From Fictibacillus sp. b24 (lineage in GTDB: Bacteria; Bacillota; Bacilli; Bacillales; Fictibacillaceae): 64,000 nucleotides of DNA. The stretch covers positions 2,480,001-2,544,000 of the forward strand of contig NZ_JAUCES010000005.1 of NCBI RefSeq assembly GCF_030348825.1. The letters are read 5' to 3'. Shown one piece after another: positions 17,499 through 26,081 of this stretch; position 1 is the stretch's first letter; each line of letters opens with the position of its first letter. Both the position numbers and the translations under genes were made by a program. The notes under the pieces were generated by a model that saw nothing but the letters and a program-made list of their open reading frames with translations, had not been told where the DNA came from and made no database searches.

Positions 17499-17518
17499 AA
17501 GGAAGATGGTTTTTGTTT
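17474..17518 (+). terminator. Terminator of comFB
   Basis: AAAACCATCT/AGATGGTTTT stem overlapping the stop codon, followed by TTTTTGTTT. Confidence 0.75.
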
Positions 17519-17565
17519 GGCCGATTAACTCCTGTCTCTTTATTCCTATTTTTCAGAAAAGTTCC

Positions 17566-17595
17566 TTGCGATAGCATTACCAATTGTGATATATT
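17566..17595 (+). promoter_or_regulatory. Cold-shock gene promoter with ~95-base leader
   Basis: TTGCGA, 18 bases, TATATT. The gap to the ATG leaves a leader of roughly 95 bases, the usual arrangement for csp mRNAs whose leader refolds in the cold. Confidence 0.5.
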
Positions 17596-17694
17596 TGTGA
17601 CAACCATTCAGTACTGGATTTCGTCTTATTTAAGAGTTTGAAAGTAGTATGGTAATTCCGGCACAAATGTGCAAACGTTCTAGGAGGCATTCAC

Positions 17695-17895
17695 ATGCAA
17701 ACAGGTAAAGTAAAATGGTTTAACGCAGAAAAAGGTTTTGGATTCATCGAGGTTGAAGGTGGAGACGACGTATTCGTACACTTTTCTGCTATTCAATCTG
17801 AAGGATTCAAATCACTTGACGAAGGTCAAGAAGTAGAATTCGAAATCGTTGACGGAGCTCGCGGACCTCAAGCAGCTAACGTAACTAAAAAATAA
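17695..17895 (+). CDS. Cold shock protein, CspA/CspB family
   Basis: 66 residues, one OB-fold cold-shock domain with RNP1 KGFGFIEV and RNP2 VFVHFSAI. It binds single-stranded RNA and DNA and acts as an RNA chaperone. TAGGAGG lies before the ATG. The paralogue (B, C or D) cannot be assigned from this alone. Confidence 0.96.
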   Translation: MQTGKVKWFNAEKGFGFIEVEGGDDVFVHFSAIQSEGFKSLDEGQEVEFEIVDGARGPQAANVTKK

Positions 17896-17910
17896 GCCTA
17901 AACCATATAT

Positions 17911-17942
17911 AAAAAACCCGGCAGCGATTGCCGGGTTTTTTT
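17911..17942 (+). terminator. Terminator of csp
   Basis: ACCCGGCA-GCGA-TTGCCGGGT stem and loop followed by TTTTTTT. Confidence 0.9.
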
Positions 17943-17990
17943 CTATGTAATGCTTTATCTGTAAATGAAGAGGCTCCCTTAAAGGAAGCC

Positions 17991-18134
17991 CTAATCTTTT
18001 ATTCCAATTTTCATTTTATAGTTATCTATTTTACCTAGTATGTCTGTCTTATCTTCCTGCGAGAATATTCCTAATTTGTGAAGAATCAATGTGTACTGCT
18101 GAAGTTTAAATAATGAACTCTCTTTGTACCACAT
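17991..18134 (-). CDS. Unannotated 47-residue protein, unknown function
   Basis: ATG at 18132-18134 with AGGTGAT five bases upstream; stop TAG. The product (MWYKESSLFKLQQYT...) is polar and probably helical, without signal or membrane segment. A GC-rich hairpin (17971-17992) lies right after the stop. Codon use looks like that of the neighbours. I do not recognise the family; support comes from the ribosome site and the clean frame. Confidence 0.5.
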   Translation of the reverse strand: MWYKESSLFKLQQYTLILHKLGIFSQEDKTDILGKIDNYKMKIGIKD

Positions 18135-18274
18135 GGCGATCACCTATCTTTCCTAAAGGAAACTTTTTTAACCTTTGTAAATATTATATGCCACATGCTA
18201 CAGTTATGATTCTTATTTGTCTTTTAACATAATGGTGATTCATTTGCATGGTCCTTTATTCTTTCATTGGCTAG

Positions 18275-18402
18275 TTGATTGGAGTGGAAGGTTCGAGACT
18301 CCTGCGGGACGAGCGGGCAGGTGAGACCACTAAAGGCGCAAAGCGGCAGGGGGCTCACCGATCGCCCCGCGGAAAGCGAAGAACCCGGAACGGAAATCAA
18401 CT
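18275..18402 (+). repeat. ~128-bp intergenic repeat element, copy 1
   Basis: It begins TTGATTGGAGTG, has ACTCCTGCGGGA and GGCAGGTGAG in the first half, CTCACCG and CCCCGCGGAAAGCGA in the second half, and ends GGAAATCAAC. The internal GGCAGGTGAG / CTCACC arms and the TTGATT/AATCAA ends give a foldable, hairpin-like element with no ORF. Confidence 0.9.
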
Positions 18403-18434
18403 ACTTCCAAGAGCAACCAAGTTGGTGAAACACT

Positions 18435-19310
18435 TTATTTCGTTTGAAGCGTAGAAAGCATCGCCCAGATCGCTTGCTCCCATTTTTCTTTATTCTTATG
18501 ATGTGGTAAATTCACCGTGTATTTCACCTTATCCCCATTACTTAGGGTCTGGATCACAATGTATTTCTTGAATGAATCTTTTGAAGCTGTAATAAATAGT
18601 AAAGTAGATTCAAACGCTGGCCCTGCTATCTCACTCCCGTTCACTTCTTTTACCTCACCAACCGCTTTCAGTTCATCGTTTGCCCATTCTTTCAGATCAT
18701 CAATAGATGCATCTTCTGAGAGAGGCTCGATTCGTACGAAAGTCTCAGCAAAAGCCGTTGCAAAAAGTAAATCTTTTCGCGGTTCTTCCGCTGTAAACTC
18801 AAAGTCTCCTAGTTTATAAAAATGATAGTCCAGCTGCTCACTCTTTGTAAGTGCTGCTTCCTCTTCCACGGAAGTACCGTTTACAGAGTAAGTTAGCATT
18901 TTTGTTTCTTCCTCTTCATCTGAACTTGTTTCCGATGGTGTTATTTTCTCAAGCAACCACTGATCATTCTCATTCTTCTTATACGTAATGAGTACTTTTG
19001 ATCCTTCTTTTAAATTCGCTACCGAATCCCTTACCTCTTCCGATAAACGAAGAACGAGAATCTCACCTGCAGCTTCCACTTCAATTGAATTATTATCGAT
19101 CTGACCAATGTACGTACCCTCTTCATCAATAGAAGATACGGGTTCTGAAGCTGGTTCATCTTTTGTTTCTTCCTTACTTTCTTTTTGTGTTGGCTCAGCT
19201 GTCTTAGAAACGGGTTCTTTCGTTTCAGTTTTATTCGATTCACTGTTACATGCTGAGAGCATAACTACTATCAATGCTATCAAAATCATTGTCCATGTCT
19301 TTTTTGTCAT
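18435..19310 (-). CDS. Lipoprotein of unknown function
   Basis: 291 residues from ATG 19308-19310 (GAGGTG seven bases upstream; the GTG three codons earlier lies inside that site). Signal peptide with lipobox LSAC, a Ser/Thr/Glu/Lys-rich linker (about 25-65), a small beta-rich segment (about 65-125, TYIGQIDNNSIEVE) and a C-terminal alpha-beta domain (about 140-290). I do not recognise the C-terminal domain. It is divergent from the chemoreceptor gene. Confidence 0.75.
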   Translation of the reverse strand: MTKKTWTMILIALIVVMLSACNSESNKTETKEPVSKTAEPTQKESKEETKDEPASEPVSSIDEEGTYIGQIDNNSIEVEAAGEILVLRLSEEVRDSVANLKEGSKVLITYKKNENDQWLLEKITPSETSSDEEEETKMLTYSVNGTSVEEEAALTKSEQLDYHFYKLGDFEFTAEEPRKDLLFATAFAETFVRIEPLSEDASIDDLKEWANDELKAVGEVKEVNGSEIAGPAFESTLLFITASKDSFKKYIVIQTLSNGDKVKYTVNLPHHKNKEKWEQAIWAMLSTLQTK

Positions 19311-19375
19311 TACAATCACCTCATAAAATTAGACGAAAATAGAAAAAAATTGTTACGTTCTTGAAAAAATCGGCT

Positions 19376-19402
19376 TTAATTCTGTTACTAAATTGTCGAT
19401 AT
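19376..19402 (+). promoter_or_regulatory. SigD-type promoter of the chemoreceptor gene
   Basis: TTAA, 15 bases, GTCGATAT: one mismatch in each element from the TAAA-N15-GCCGATAT motility sigma consensus, 43 bases before the start codon. Confidence 0.65.
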
Positions 19403-19444
19403 TATGAACAGCACTTATACATTCTAAAACGGAGATGACTAAAT

Positions 19445-20920
19445 TTGAATCCTTCATTTGCCTCAAATTTACAAACCAACAAGCTTGTTACAAAAATGTT
19501 ATGGGGAATGTATTTTCTAGGACTAGGAAGTACTTATGCTAGTACGAAGACCATCGATAGTGTTATGTTCTACGGTATAGCCGGATTGGTTATCCTTCTC
19601 TCACTTACCCTATGGACGTATCGAAAATGGGCTCCCCACGCTGTTCAATATTATGTTGTTATTGGTCTTACTTTGCTGACTATTATTATGGCAGACTCTA
19701 ATCCAAAGATCTCCACTTACCTCATGACTTATGTTTGCTTAGCTGTTATCACGTTATATCACAATTACATTTCTATCTTACTATCGGGTATTTGCGGTTT
19801 ATTGTTAACGAATTTTTTCTTTTTTCAATACAAAGACACAATGTTTGCGGGACAAGACCCTAAAATAATCATATCATTAAACGTGTTTCTAATCGTTATT
19901 ACTGCGGCGCTTGTCGCTCAAGCAAAAATGGGTCAGCGAATGCAAGAGAATATTTTAAGCGCTGAAAAACAAGCAGAAAACGACAAAAAGAAGCTTCAGC
20001 ATTTATTAGCAAAAATCCAAGATGCATCAGAGAATCTGCATAGATTTAGCCAATCGGTAAAAGAGAACGTTTCAAGAACTGGAGAGATCTCAAGCAACAT
20101 CACATACGCTTTTACCGAAGTTGCAAAAGGCGTAGAATCACAGGCAGTTAGTGTCGGCGGAATGAGTCAATCGGTAACTAGTACAAACGATGTAGCAAAG
20201 GGACTGTTTCAGCACTCTAACGATATGAAACAACTATCTGAACAAACGGCAGCTATTACAAAAGCTGGAGAAAACCAAGTATCCGAGCTCACTTCAAAAA
20301 TGAAGAAAGCAAACGAACTTATGAATCAAACGAATACGTTGATGCACGAATTGAATGCACAGAGTGAATCGATCGAAGGCATTTTAACGACGATAGAAGA
20401 AATCTCCTCACAAACAAACCTGCTCGCTTTAAATGCAGCTATTGAAGCAGCACGTGCTGGCGACCAAGGCAGAGGGTTTGCAGTTGTTGCCGATGAAGTT
20501 CGCCGTCTAGCTGAGGATTCACAAAATTCTACGAAACAGATTGCTAGTATCCTTGGAGAAATTCGCAGTAAAGCTCAACAGGCTGCTCAATTTGTGAACG
20601 GTTCACAAGGCGTTGTTACTTCAAGTCTTGAAGCAACACAGAAAACCGCTGATAACTTTAGCCAAATTCTTTTGAATACCGATCAAGTTGCCGTACAATC
20701 TTCACAAGTCCAAGAATTGATCAATCAATTGTACGAGTCTACCGGTTATATTGTTGGAGAAATCCAATCTGTTTCAGGAATAGCAGAAACATCAAGTGGA
20801 TCTGTTGAAGAAGTTCTAGCATCTGTTGAAGAACAACATCGATGTGTGGAAGAAGTAGTTGAAAGCTTCAATCAGTTCGAGGCCCTAACCTCAGAACTGA
20901 ATAATCTTGTAAAAGAATAA
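19445..20920 (+). CDS. Methyl-accepting chemotaxis protein with membrane-embedded sensor
   Basis: 491 residues. About six N-terminal helices (20-165) with almost no extracellular loop replace the usual periplasmic sensor, so the signal is probably sensed in or through the membrane. A signalling coiled coil follows (about 180-490), with the hairpin tip [20 protein letters not shown] and [17 protein letters not shown] start nine bases from GGAG. The SigD-type promoter fits the motility regulon. CheA/CheW coupling is inferred from the conserved tip. Confidence 0.92.
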   Translation: MNPSFASNLQTNKLVTKMLWGMYFLGLGSTYASTKTIDSVMFYGIAGLVILLSLTLWTYRKWAPHAVQYYVVIGLTLLTIIMADSNPKISTYLMTYVCLAVITLYHNYISILLSGICGLLLTNFFFFQYKDTMFAGQDPKIIISLNVFLIVITAALVAQAKMGQRMQENILSAEKQAENDKKKLQHLLAKIQDASENLHRFSQSVKENVSRTGEISSNITYAFTEVAKGVESQAVSVGGMSQSVTSTNDVAKGLFQHSNDMKQLSEQTAAITKAGENQVSELTSKMKKANELMNQTNTLMHELNAQSESIEGILTTIEEISSQTNLLALNAAIEAARAGDQGRGFAVVADEVRRLAEDSQNSTKQIASILGEIRSKAQQAAQFVNGSQGVVTSSLEATQKTADNFSQILLNTDQVAVQSSQVQELINQLYESTGYIVGEIQSVSGIAETSSGSVEEVLASVEEQHRCVEEVVESFNQFEALTSELNNLVKE

Positions 20921-20930
20921 CCTGTTAAAT

Positions 20931-20962
20931 GCCTTTTCATGTGAAAGTGAAAAGGTGTTTTT
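20931..20962 (+). terminator. Terminator of the chemoreceptor gene
   Basis: GCCTTTTCA/TGAAAAGGT stem followed by GTTTTT. Confidence 0.65.
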
Positions 20963-20981
20963 GATGAAGGAGGGGTAACGT

Positions 20982-21476
20982 ATCCATACACATAGGGGCA
21001 TTTATTGTATATGTTTAAATGAAACGGGACACCTGCTTGTGATCGAAAAAAATGGCGGTCCTTATAAAAATCGATTTGACCTTCCTGGCGGTACACCTGA
21101 AGAAAACGAATCAGAATACGAGACTGTCGTCCGTGAAGTTTTAGAAGAAACAGGATATCACGTATTGAGTGGCGTGAAACTGGGAGAACGCTGCTACGAA
21201 CTTCCGTGGAAATACAAGCAGTGGAATCTGTCACGACATACTGCTGTTTATTATGTATGTACAATTGATGCAGATTACAAATTACCTATTGCAGACATAC
21301 CTCTTCAAGATTCAATCGGCATTCAGTGGATTGAACCTCAGGAATTAATAGAAGATTGGTGTTCCCCTCTCGTATGGGAAGCCGTTCAATATGTATCATC
21401 AAAAAGTTTACCCACTAAAAGGAAGACGTATTATTCTTGGGATGTGCTGGGACAAACACTATATCCAAAATCATAA
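20982..21476 (+). CDS. Nudix hydrolase with a probable non-canonical start codon
   Basis: Nudix box GGTPEENESEYETVVREVLEETGY, with the REVLEETGY core intact. The first usable GTG (21039) has no ribosome site and would cut away the first strand of the fold. The same frame continues 19 codons upstream with a good Nudix N terminus (HTHRGIYCICLNETGHLLV) to an ATC at 20982, exactly six bases after a strong GGAGGGG. No ATG, GTG or TTG exists there, because a stop precedes it. Either ATC initiates, or the base is a mutation or error of ATG. The substrate is unknown (nucleoside diphosphate-X). Confidence 0.75.
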   Translation: MHTHRGIYCICLNETGHLLVIEKNGGPYKNRFDLPGGTPEENESEYETVVREVLEETGYHVLSGVKLGERCYELPWKYKQWNLSRHTAVYYVCTIDADYKLPIADIPLQDSIGIQWIEPQELIEDWCSPLVWEAVQYVSSKSLPTKRKTYYSWDVLGQTLYPKS

Positions 21477-21480
21477 AAAC

Positions 21481-21504
21481 AACCGCCCTTTGGCGGTTAT
21501 TTTT
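21481..21504. terminator. Bidirectional terminator
   Basis: AACCGCC-CTTT-GGCGGTT hairpin with T runs on both sides, between two convergent genes. Confidence 0.8.
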
Positions 21505-21904
21505 AATAGCAATAAAATGAGCTGATTCGGCGTGTATCCATGCCGAAGTAAACCCAGCGGTAACCAATCCAGCGGAATCCCGCAACAGATCGGCGTCCAG
21601 CAAACGTAAGCCAAGCCCAGAAACCAGGTCCCCATGTCGGCCAAATATAAACGTATTGGTACAAACAAGGCCGGATGGCACCTGGATCAACTGCATAAAC
21701 TCCTACTTGGCCTCCACCGCCACCTTGCAAGCTATATCCTTGTGTTTGGGATGGTGTGAATGAAGGTGGTGCTGATGTTGGAGCCATTCCGCCTCCTGGT
21801 GGTCCACCCGGAGGTCCGCCTGGCGGGCCACCTGGAGGGCCAAATCCTTGCCCGCCTCCTGGTCCGCCTTGGCCAGGAAAGAAAGGAAAACTTCTATTAT
21901 TCAA
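21503..21904 (-). CDS. Gly/Pro-rich protein with conserved aromatic C-terminal domain
   Basis: 133 residues. The N-terminal third is collagen-like (four GGPP repeats, about residues 22-38), followed by a Pro/Ser/Gln linker and a conserved-looking C-terminal domain rich in Trp, Tyr and Arg (VDPGAIRPCLYQYVYIW, GRRSVAGFRWIGYRWVYFG). No signal peptide. Proteins of this design in bacilli are often annotated as coat or surface associated; that is inference here. TTG start behind AGGAG. Confidence 0.75.
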   Translation of the reverse strand: MNNRSFPFFPGQGGPGGGQGFGPPGGPPGGPPGGPPGGGMAPTSAPPSFTPSQTQGYSLQGGGGGQVGVYAVDPGAIRPCLYQYVYIWPTWGPGFWAWLTFAGRRSVAGFRWIGYRWVYFGMDTRRISSFYCY

Positions 21905-22061
21905 TCAATTCAACTCCTGAAAAATTGTATTCCCTCTACTTTATTCATTAATCTTTGAAACGTATAGACAAGTATCCCGTAATGAAATAAAAGGATTGCA
22001 GCAGGTAGAATTCGGGTATATTACTTGAAACACCTATGTTTTTAAAAAGGAGGATGAAAAG

Positions 22062-22169
22062 ATGGGACGAATAAGCAAAGGAATTAAAGGCATGGCTTTC
22101 GCCTATTTATTAAAACAAGGAAAAAAGAGGCTGCTGCCTATCATAAAACGTAAATTAAAAAGCAGATAA
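22062..22169 (+). CDS. Unannotated 35-residue basic peptide
   Basis: ATG 22062 sits six bases after AAGGAGGA, and the gene ends directly before a strong terminator. The peptide (MGRISKGIKGMAFAYLLKQG..., ending KRKLKSR) is about one third Lys/Arg with an amphipathic helix. It could be membrane- or nucleic-acid-associated. The promoter-side gap, ribosome site and private terminator argue for a real monocistronic gene. No family recognised. Confidence 0.6.
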   Translation: MGRISKGIKGMAFAYLLKQGKKRLLPIIKRKLKSR

Positions 22170-22171
22170 AG

Positions 22172-22204
22172 AAATTGACCCTTTTAACGGGGTCAATTTT
22201 TTTT
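22172..22204 (+). terminator. Terminator of the 35-residue ORF
   Basis: AATTGACCC/GGGTCAATT stem followed by TTTTTTTT. Confidence 0.85.
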
Positions 22205-22230
22205 ATTAGCTGGGTTCAATATTTATTTTT

Positions 22231-23343
22231 TCAATCCCCTCTAATTTCTCTGTATAGACGCATTTCATCACGAAGAAAACGAACCTCAAACTCGATGACG
22301 GACATCCCTGTTTCTTTTTGAAACAATTTATAAAAGTTTTCTTGATTGCTGAGCAAAAGATTTTTTATTTTTGCTTCTTTACCGTCACGAACTAGCTGAT
22401 CAATCGCATAATAACTTTGACGATACGGTAGATGGGGTGAATTACGGCGGTTTTCATATGCCCATTCTTCTACAGAATCTAAGCGAGAAAATGGTATTAA
22501 GTTAAGCGGTGAAAAGTTCGGCACTTTTCTAACACTTTGTTTACCCGCATATTCAGCAATTCCTTCTTCAAACCACCTTGGCAAGTGCCGATTATCCATT
22601 CCATTTTCAGATAGATAACTTACAATCCAATGGTGCGTATACTCATGACCAATTAATTCTAGAAATCGTTCTCGGTCGCCGTCCATTTGTTTTGTAACGA
22701 GCAGGTGGATCGTTTCTTCAGACGGAACATACAGTGCTTGCAAATTTTCATAGGAATGGAAAGGTAAGTACTTTTGAAAAATTAAAGGATTTCGATATAA
22801 AATAATCGTGACTGGAACAGGTTGGTGAATGTCAATCACTTTATTAAGGTAAGCTTGCACTTTTCGAATATGCACAAGCGCTGCCAGCGCAAAGTTGTCA
22901 TCAGGTTTTTCATAAAAGACAAATGACGCAGGATCTGATTTATTTTCCAATGTCTTTAAAAACGAAATCTTTTCAAAGATCCTATCTTTTTCAACAAGCA
23001 GCGCTTCCAGATAATATTGATTTTTCACTCTAGCTGATAGTGATTGAGATAATGAGGTATCTAACACATAATTCGTTACAGAAAAGAAGACGGTTGATAT
23101 CGCGATTAGAATAATAATAAAGAATGAGGCACGCCTTTTAAGTTTGACTTCAGTTGATGAGTTTCCTTTCATCAAATCGATAAACCCTAAACAAAATACG
23201 ATGAAACAAAGGATTAATATGAGAACACCTATTAATAAACCTTTTATATCATTTAGCATCAAAAACAAGCCATATATAAGCAGGGGCCAAAAGAAGCTAT
23301 AAATCATTATTATTAAGATGAATATCAGCTTCTTCAAATACAT
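22231..23343 (-). CDS. Membrane-anchored HExxH metallopeptidase (peptidase MA-like)
   Basis: 370 residues. Three to four N-terminal membrane helices (about 5-105) anchor an extracellular gluzincin-like domain. The zinc motif HEYTHH with the third ligand in WFEEGIAEY about 25 residues later is the MA-clan pattern. Substrate unknown. Divergent from the Toprim gene. Confidence 0.8.
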   Translation of the reverse strand: MYLKKLIFILIIMIYSFFWPLLIYGLFLMLNDIKGLLIGVLILILCFIVFCLGFIDLMKGNSSTEVKLKRRASFFIIILIAISTVFFSVTNYVLDTSLSQSLSARVKNQYYLEALLVEKDRIFEKISFLKTLENKSDPASFVFYEKPDDNFALAALVHIRKVQAYLNKVIDIHQPVPVTIILYRNPLIFQKYLPFHSYENLQALYVPSEETIHLLVTKQMDGDRERFLELIGHEYTHHWIVSYLSENGMDNRHLPRWFEEGIAEYAGKQSVRKVPNFSPLNLIPFSRLDSVEEWAYENRRNSPHLPYRQSYYAIDQLVRDGKEAKIKNLLLSNQENFYKLFQKETGMSVIEFEVRFLRDEMRLYREIRGD

Positions 23344-23443
23344 ACACTTCCTTTTCTTTGTCCAAATAAATCCGTAGAAGTTGTACTATTATCGATATGC
23401 TCTCCATAAAATTATAATGAATCTTAGTTTTACAGGAGGCGCT

Positions 23444-23779
23444 ATGACCGGATACATCGTTGAAGGCAAAAGTGATCAACTGAAAGTGCAAAGTGTTCAT
23501 CCCCATGCCCATTTTGTCATTTTAAACGGGATATCGTTTCGTATTAAAGAGAGAAGAGCAATTGAAGAAGCATTAATCCTTTGTGATGAAGTTTATGTAT
23601 TAACAGACCCTGATGAGCCCGGTGATAAAATCGCATTAAAAATCATGGAAACCTATCCAGAGATCAAGCGAATTCATATTGATCCAAATAAAGCACGCAA
23701 TGTAAGAGAACATCGCTATAAATATGGTGTTGAATATTGCTCTAATCAGTATTTAAAAGAAACGCTCCCTGGAATCTAG
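23444..23779 (+). CDS. Stand-alone Toprim domain protein
   Basis: 111 residues from ATG 23444 (GGAGG four bases upstream; the frame opens 21 codons earlier without a ribosome site). It is a single Toprim fold: the catalytic Glu in YIVEGKSD and the DxD pair in LTDPDEPGD. It resembles YusF/RNase M5-type small Toprim proteins, which act on RNA or DNA phosphodiesters. The substrate cannot be told from sequence. Confidence 0.85.
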   Translation: MTGYIVEGKSDQLKVQSVHPHAHFVILNGISFRIKERRAIEEALILCDEVYVLTDPDEPGDKIALKIMETYPEIKRIHIDPNKARNVREHRYKYGVEYCSNQYLKETLPGI

Positions 23780-23849
23780 GTATGTTCATGGATTTCTTTA
23801 TGGCGATTTCATAACCCTTTTCTTTTAAACAAACTTTACAAAACGCAAA

Positions 23850-23884
23850 AAAGACTGCAAAGAAAATCTCTGCAGTCTTTCTTT
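23850..23884. terminator. Bidirectional terminator between Toprim and VOC genes
   Basis: AAAGACTGCA/TGCAGTCTTT 10-bp stem with T-rich flank on both strands. Confidence 0.8.
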
Positions 23885-24259
23885 CTATTTACTTTCAAAA
23901 AACTCAAGCGACTCTTCGTCAGGACCATAAAAGAAAAAGTATTTTCCATTTGGAAGTTCTGTAATTTCTTTATCTTTCATCGCAACACCTTTTTCTATTA
24001 ATTGTTCATACTTCTCTTCGATGTTCGTTACAGAAAACGCGATGTGATGGACTTTCCCTTCGTTCGTAACTTCACCAGTATAACCAGCGATCAATTCCAC
24101 GAGTACTTTTTCATTTACTCCCAAAAAGGCTAACTCTACTGGAACACTCGTGTGGTCAAAGCGATCTAAAAGTTTGAGACCAAGTATCTTGGTGTAAAAT
24201 TCGATTGATTCATCCATGTTAGATACCATAATACCTGTGTGTTCAATTCCTGTAATCAT
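23885..24259 (-). CDS. VOC family protein (glyoxalase/dioxygenase fold)
   Basis: 124 residues, two beta-alpha-beta-beta-beta units of the vicinal oxygen chelate superfamily. Likely metal ligands are His7 (GIEHTGIMV), Glu in VLVELIAG, His in KVHHIAFSV and Glu in SLEFFESK. Family members include glyoxalase I, epimerases and resistance proteins; no specific substrate can be given. It is the second gene of an operon with the MFS exporter, 18 bases downstream, so a detoxification role is plausible. Confidence 0.8.
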   Translation of the reverse strand: MITGIEHTGIMVSNMDESIEFYTKILGLKLLDRFDHTSVPVELAFLGVNEKVLVELIAGYTGEVTNEGKVHHIAFSVTNIEEKYEQLIEKGVAMKDKEITELPNGKYFFFYGPDEESLEFFESK

Positions 24260-24277
24260 TATTAAAATTCCCCTCTC

Positions 24278-25501
24278 TTAAGTTGAAACAGATTGTTGCT
24301 CTGCAAGTGATTTACGAATACCTTCTCCATACTGAAAAAACGGTAAAGACAGAAGTGAAATAAGAGTTAAGCAGCCAAACACGTAAAATCCATGTTCAAA
24401 TCCAAACGTGCTTAGTAGCAATCCGCCAATCCAAGGCCCTGCACTAAACCCTATAGAACGAAATGACATCGCTCCAAAATATGTACCCCTCATATGCTCC
24501 GGCGCTAAGTCGTCGAGAAGCACATCACTCATCACAAAGACTATAATTTCTCCAACCGTTAAAAAAACCATAGAGATAACAAGAAAAATCCAGCTCGTCG
24601 ACAAACCGAAACCCAGTAGCGCAAGGCTGAATGCAAAACTTCCAAACCTAAGTGCGTTCATCGGTTGAAATCGTTTGACATAGTTTGTGACAGGAAACTG
24701 CAGAAGCAAGACAGTTACAGCATTTGTTACGACCAGATAAGCAAAAAGCTTAACGCCGTTTTCAAATTGCGGCGCATTACCTATATATTGCGCTAGTGTA
24801 GTATCCATTTGTGACTGTGCCATCATTACAATTGTGTTCCCAATCAGAAAAAATGCAAGCACTTTGTCTTTTGATAGTACAAGGATAGCTGACTTCATGG
24901 AGAACTTTCTTTCTTCTCCAGCTTGTAATTCGGACGAATGTCCTTTTAATGTGATCACGATGACCAAAGCATATAAAAGATAAGCGATTGCCGTGATATA
25001 GAAGGCTTTTGTCGAGGAAGTTGTTCCTAGCTGTGTTCCAACAACAGGACCGATTGCTGCACCGACATTGATAGCAAAATATCGAGCGTTAAATACGCGC
25101 AGACGGTTTTCCTTTGTTGTGACATCTGCAAGCAAAGCCCTGGATATTGGTTCAAACCAAGATCGGCATAGTCCGTTCAACATATTTAACAAAAAGAAAT
25201 GCCACACTTGATCTGCGATAGCAAACCCAACAAACACAGCACTCCATGTAAAAATAGCGACTGTCATTACAGGCAGCCGCCCGATACGATCAGAAAGATA
25301 GCCTCCAAAAAAACCGCCAAATGTTCCAGTAAGGGCACTGATGCCAATAATCAAACCTACTGTAGCAGGCTCAATTCCTTTTACACTATACAAATAAATC
25401 GCTAGAAAGGGCATTGTCATAAAAAATGCCGCTCTTGTAAAAAGGGTGCCTGCTACAATCACTAGAACAGCAGGATGCCACTTCGTTAGAAAACCCCTCA
25501 T
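24278..25501 (-). CDS. MFS transporter (12 TM, drug-efflux-like)
   Basis: 407 residues, 12 membrane segments, with MFS motif A GGYLSDRIGR in the loop between helices 2 and 3 and a related signature at the middle of the protein. It resembles MdtH/YttB-like exporters. It precedes a VOC protein in the same operon. Confidence 0.85.
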   Translation of the reverse strand: MRGFLTKWHPAVLVIVAGTLFTRAAFFMTMPFLAIYLYSVKGIEPATVGLIIGISALTGTFGGFFGGYLSDRIGRLPVMTVAIFTWSAVFVGFAIADQVWHFFLLNMLNGLCRSWFEPISRALLADVTTKENRLRVFNARYFAINVGAAIGPVVGTQLGTTSSTKAFYITAIAYLLYALVIVITLKGHSSELQAGEERKFSMKSAILVLSKDKVLAFFLIGNTIVMMAQSQMDTTLAQYIGNAPQFENGVKLFAYLVVTNAVTVLLLQFPVTNYVKRFQPMNALRFGSFAFSLALLGFGLSTSWIFLVISMVFLTVGEIIVFVMSDVLLDDLAPEHMRGTYFGAMSFRSIGFSAGPWIGGLLLSTFGFEHGFYVFGCLTLISLLSLPFFQYGEGIRKSLAEQQSVST

Positions 25502-25634
25502 CTATCTATTCCTTCTCTCTTCCGTTCTGTTTTTCTACTTTATCACTTTTTTCAAAAAAATAGAAAAGAAAATTCGCATTCTTTGAAACTTTCTACCATC
25601 TCATACGTCTTATAATGGTGTACCCCCCTTTCCC

Positions 25635-25664
25635 GAAAAAAGCCCTCCCCTAATGGGCTTTTTT
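25635..25664. terminator. Orphan bidirectional terminator
   Basis: AAAAAAGCCC/GGGCTTTTTT hairpin. No gene ends nearby on the plus strand; it may insulate the MFS operon or end an unannotated transcript. Confidence 0.75.
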
Positions 25665-25767
25665 CTTTTGTGTTTGGCATTCTTTAGTCCGTCAGCGCGA
25701 CTTTGTCACAAAGTGATAACGTTTATCAAAAAAATCACATATTCGTCCATTTTCTTTTTTGTCTTGC

Positions 25768-25862
25768 TATATTATAGACATCCCTATCAACAACCCCCTT
25801 TTTTCATTGTTAAGAACGAAAAAGAGCGCTAAGAAGGAAATCCTTCGAAGCGCTCTTTTTTA
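25768..25862 (+). ncRNA. Candidate short transcript: extended -10 promoter plus strong terminator
   Basis: TTGCTATATT (extended -10 form) near 25765-25773 is followed about 50 bases on by a near-perfect 20-bp terminator hairpin (25819-25861, AAAGAGCGCT/AGCGCTCTTT with an AAGAAGGA/TCCTTC upper stem). No ORF lies between. The hairpin also serves the minus-strand DsbA-like gene, so an RNA of about 80 bases is only a possibility. The rest of 25502-26081 holds no gene. Confidence 0.25.
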
Positions 25863-25940
25863 ATCCCTTTTAAAAGGCTCTTTTCTCTTTAAATTATTGA
25901 TGCTTAAGAGGTATTATGTTCGAATCTCTTCTCTTATAAG

Positions 25941-26063
25941 TTGATTGAAGAGCAAGGTGCAAGACTCCAACAGTGGGTCAGGTGAGCCTCCTAAAAGTGC
26001 AAAGCGCTAGGACGCTCACCGCACACCCCGCGGAAAGCGAAGCACCTAAAGCGGAAATCAACC
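25941..26063 (+). repeat. ~128-bp intergenic repeat element, copy 2 (diverged)
   Basis: TTGATTGAAGAG start, GTCAGGTGAG, CGCTCACCG, CCCCGCGGAAAGCGAAG, and GGAAATCAACC end; more diverged than copies 1, 4 and 6. Confidence 0.85.
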
Positions 26064-26081
26064 ACTTTTAAGAACAACATT

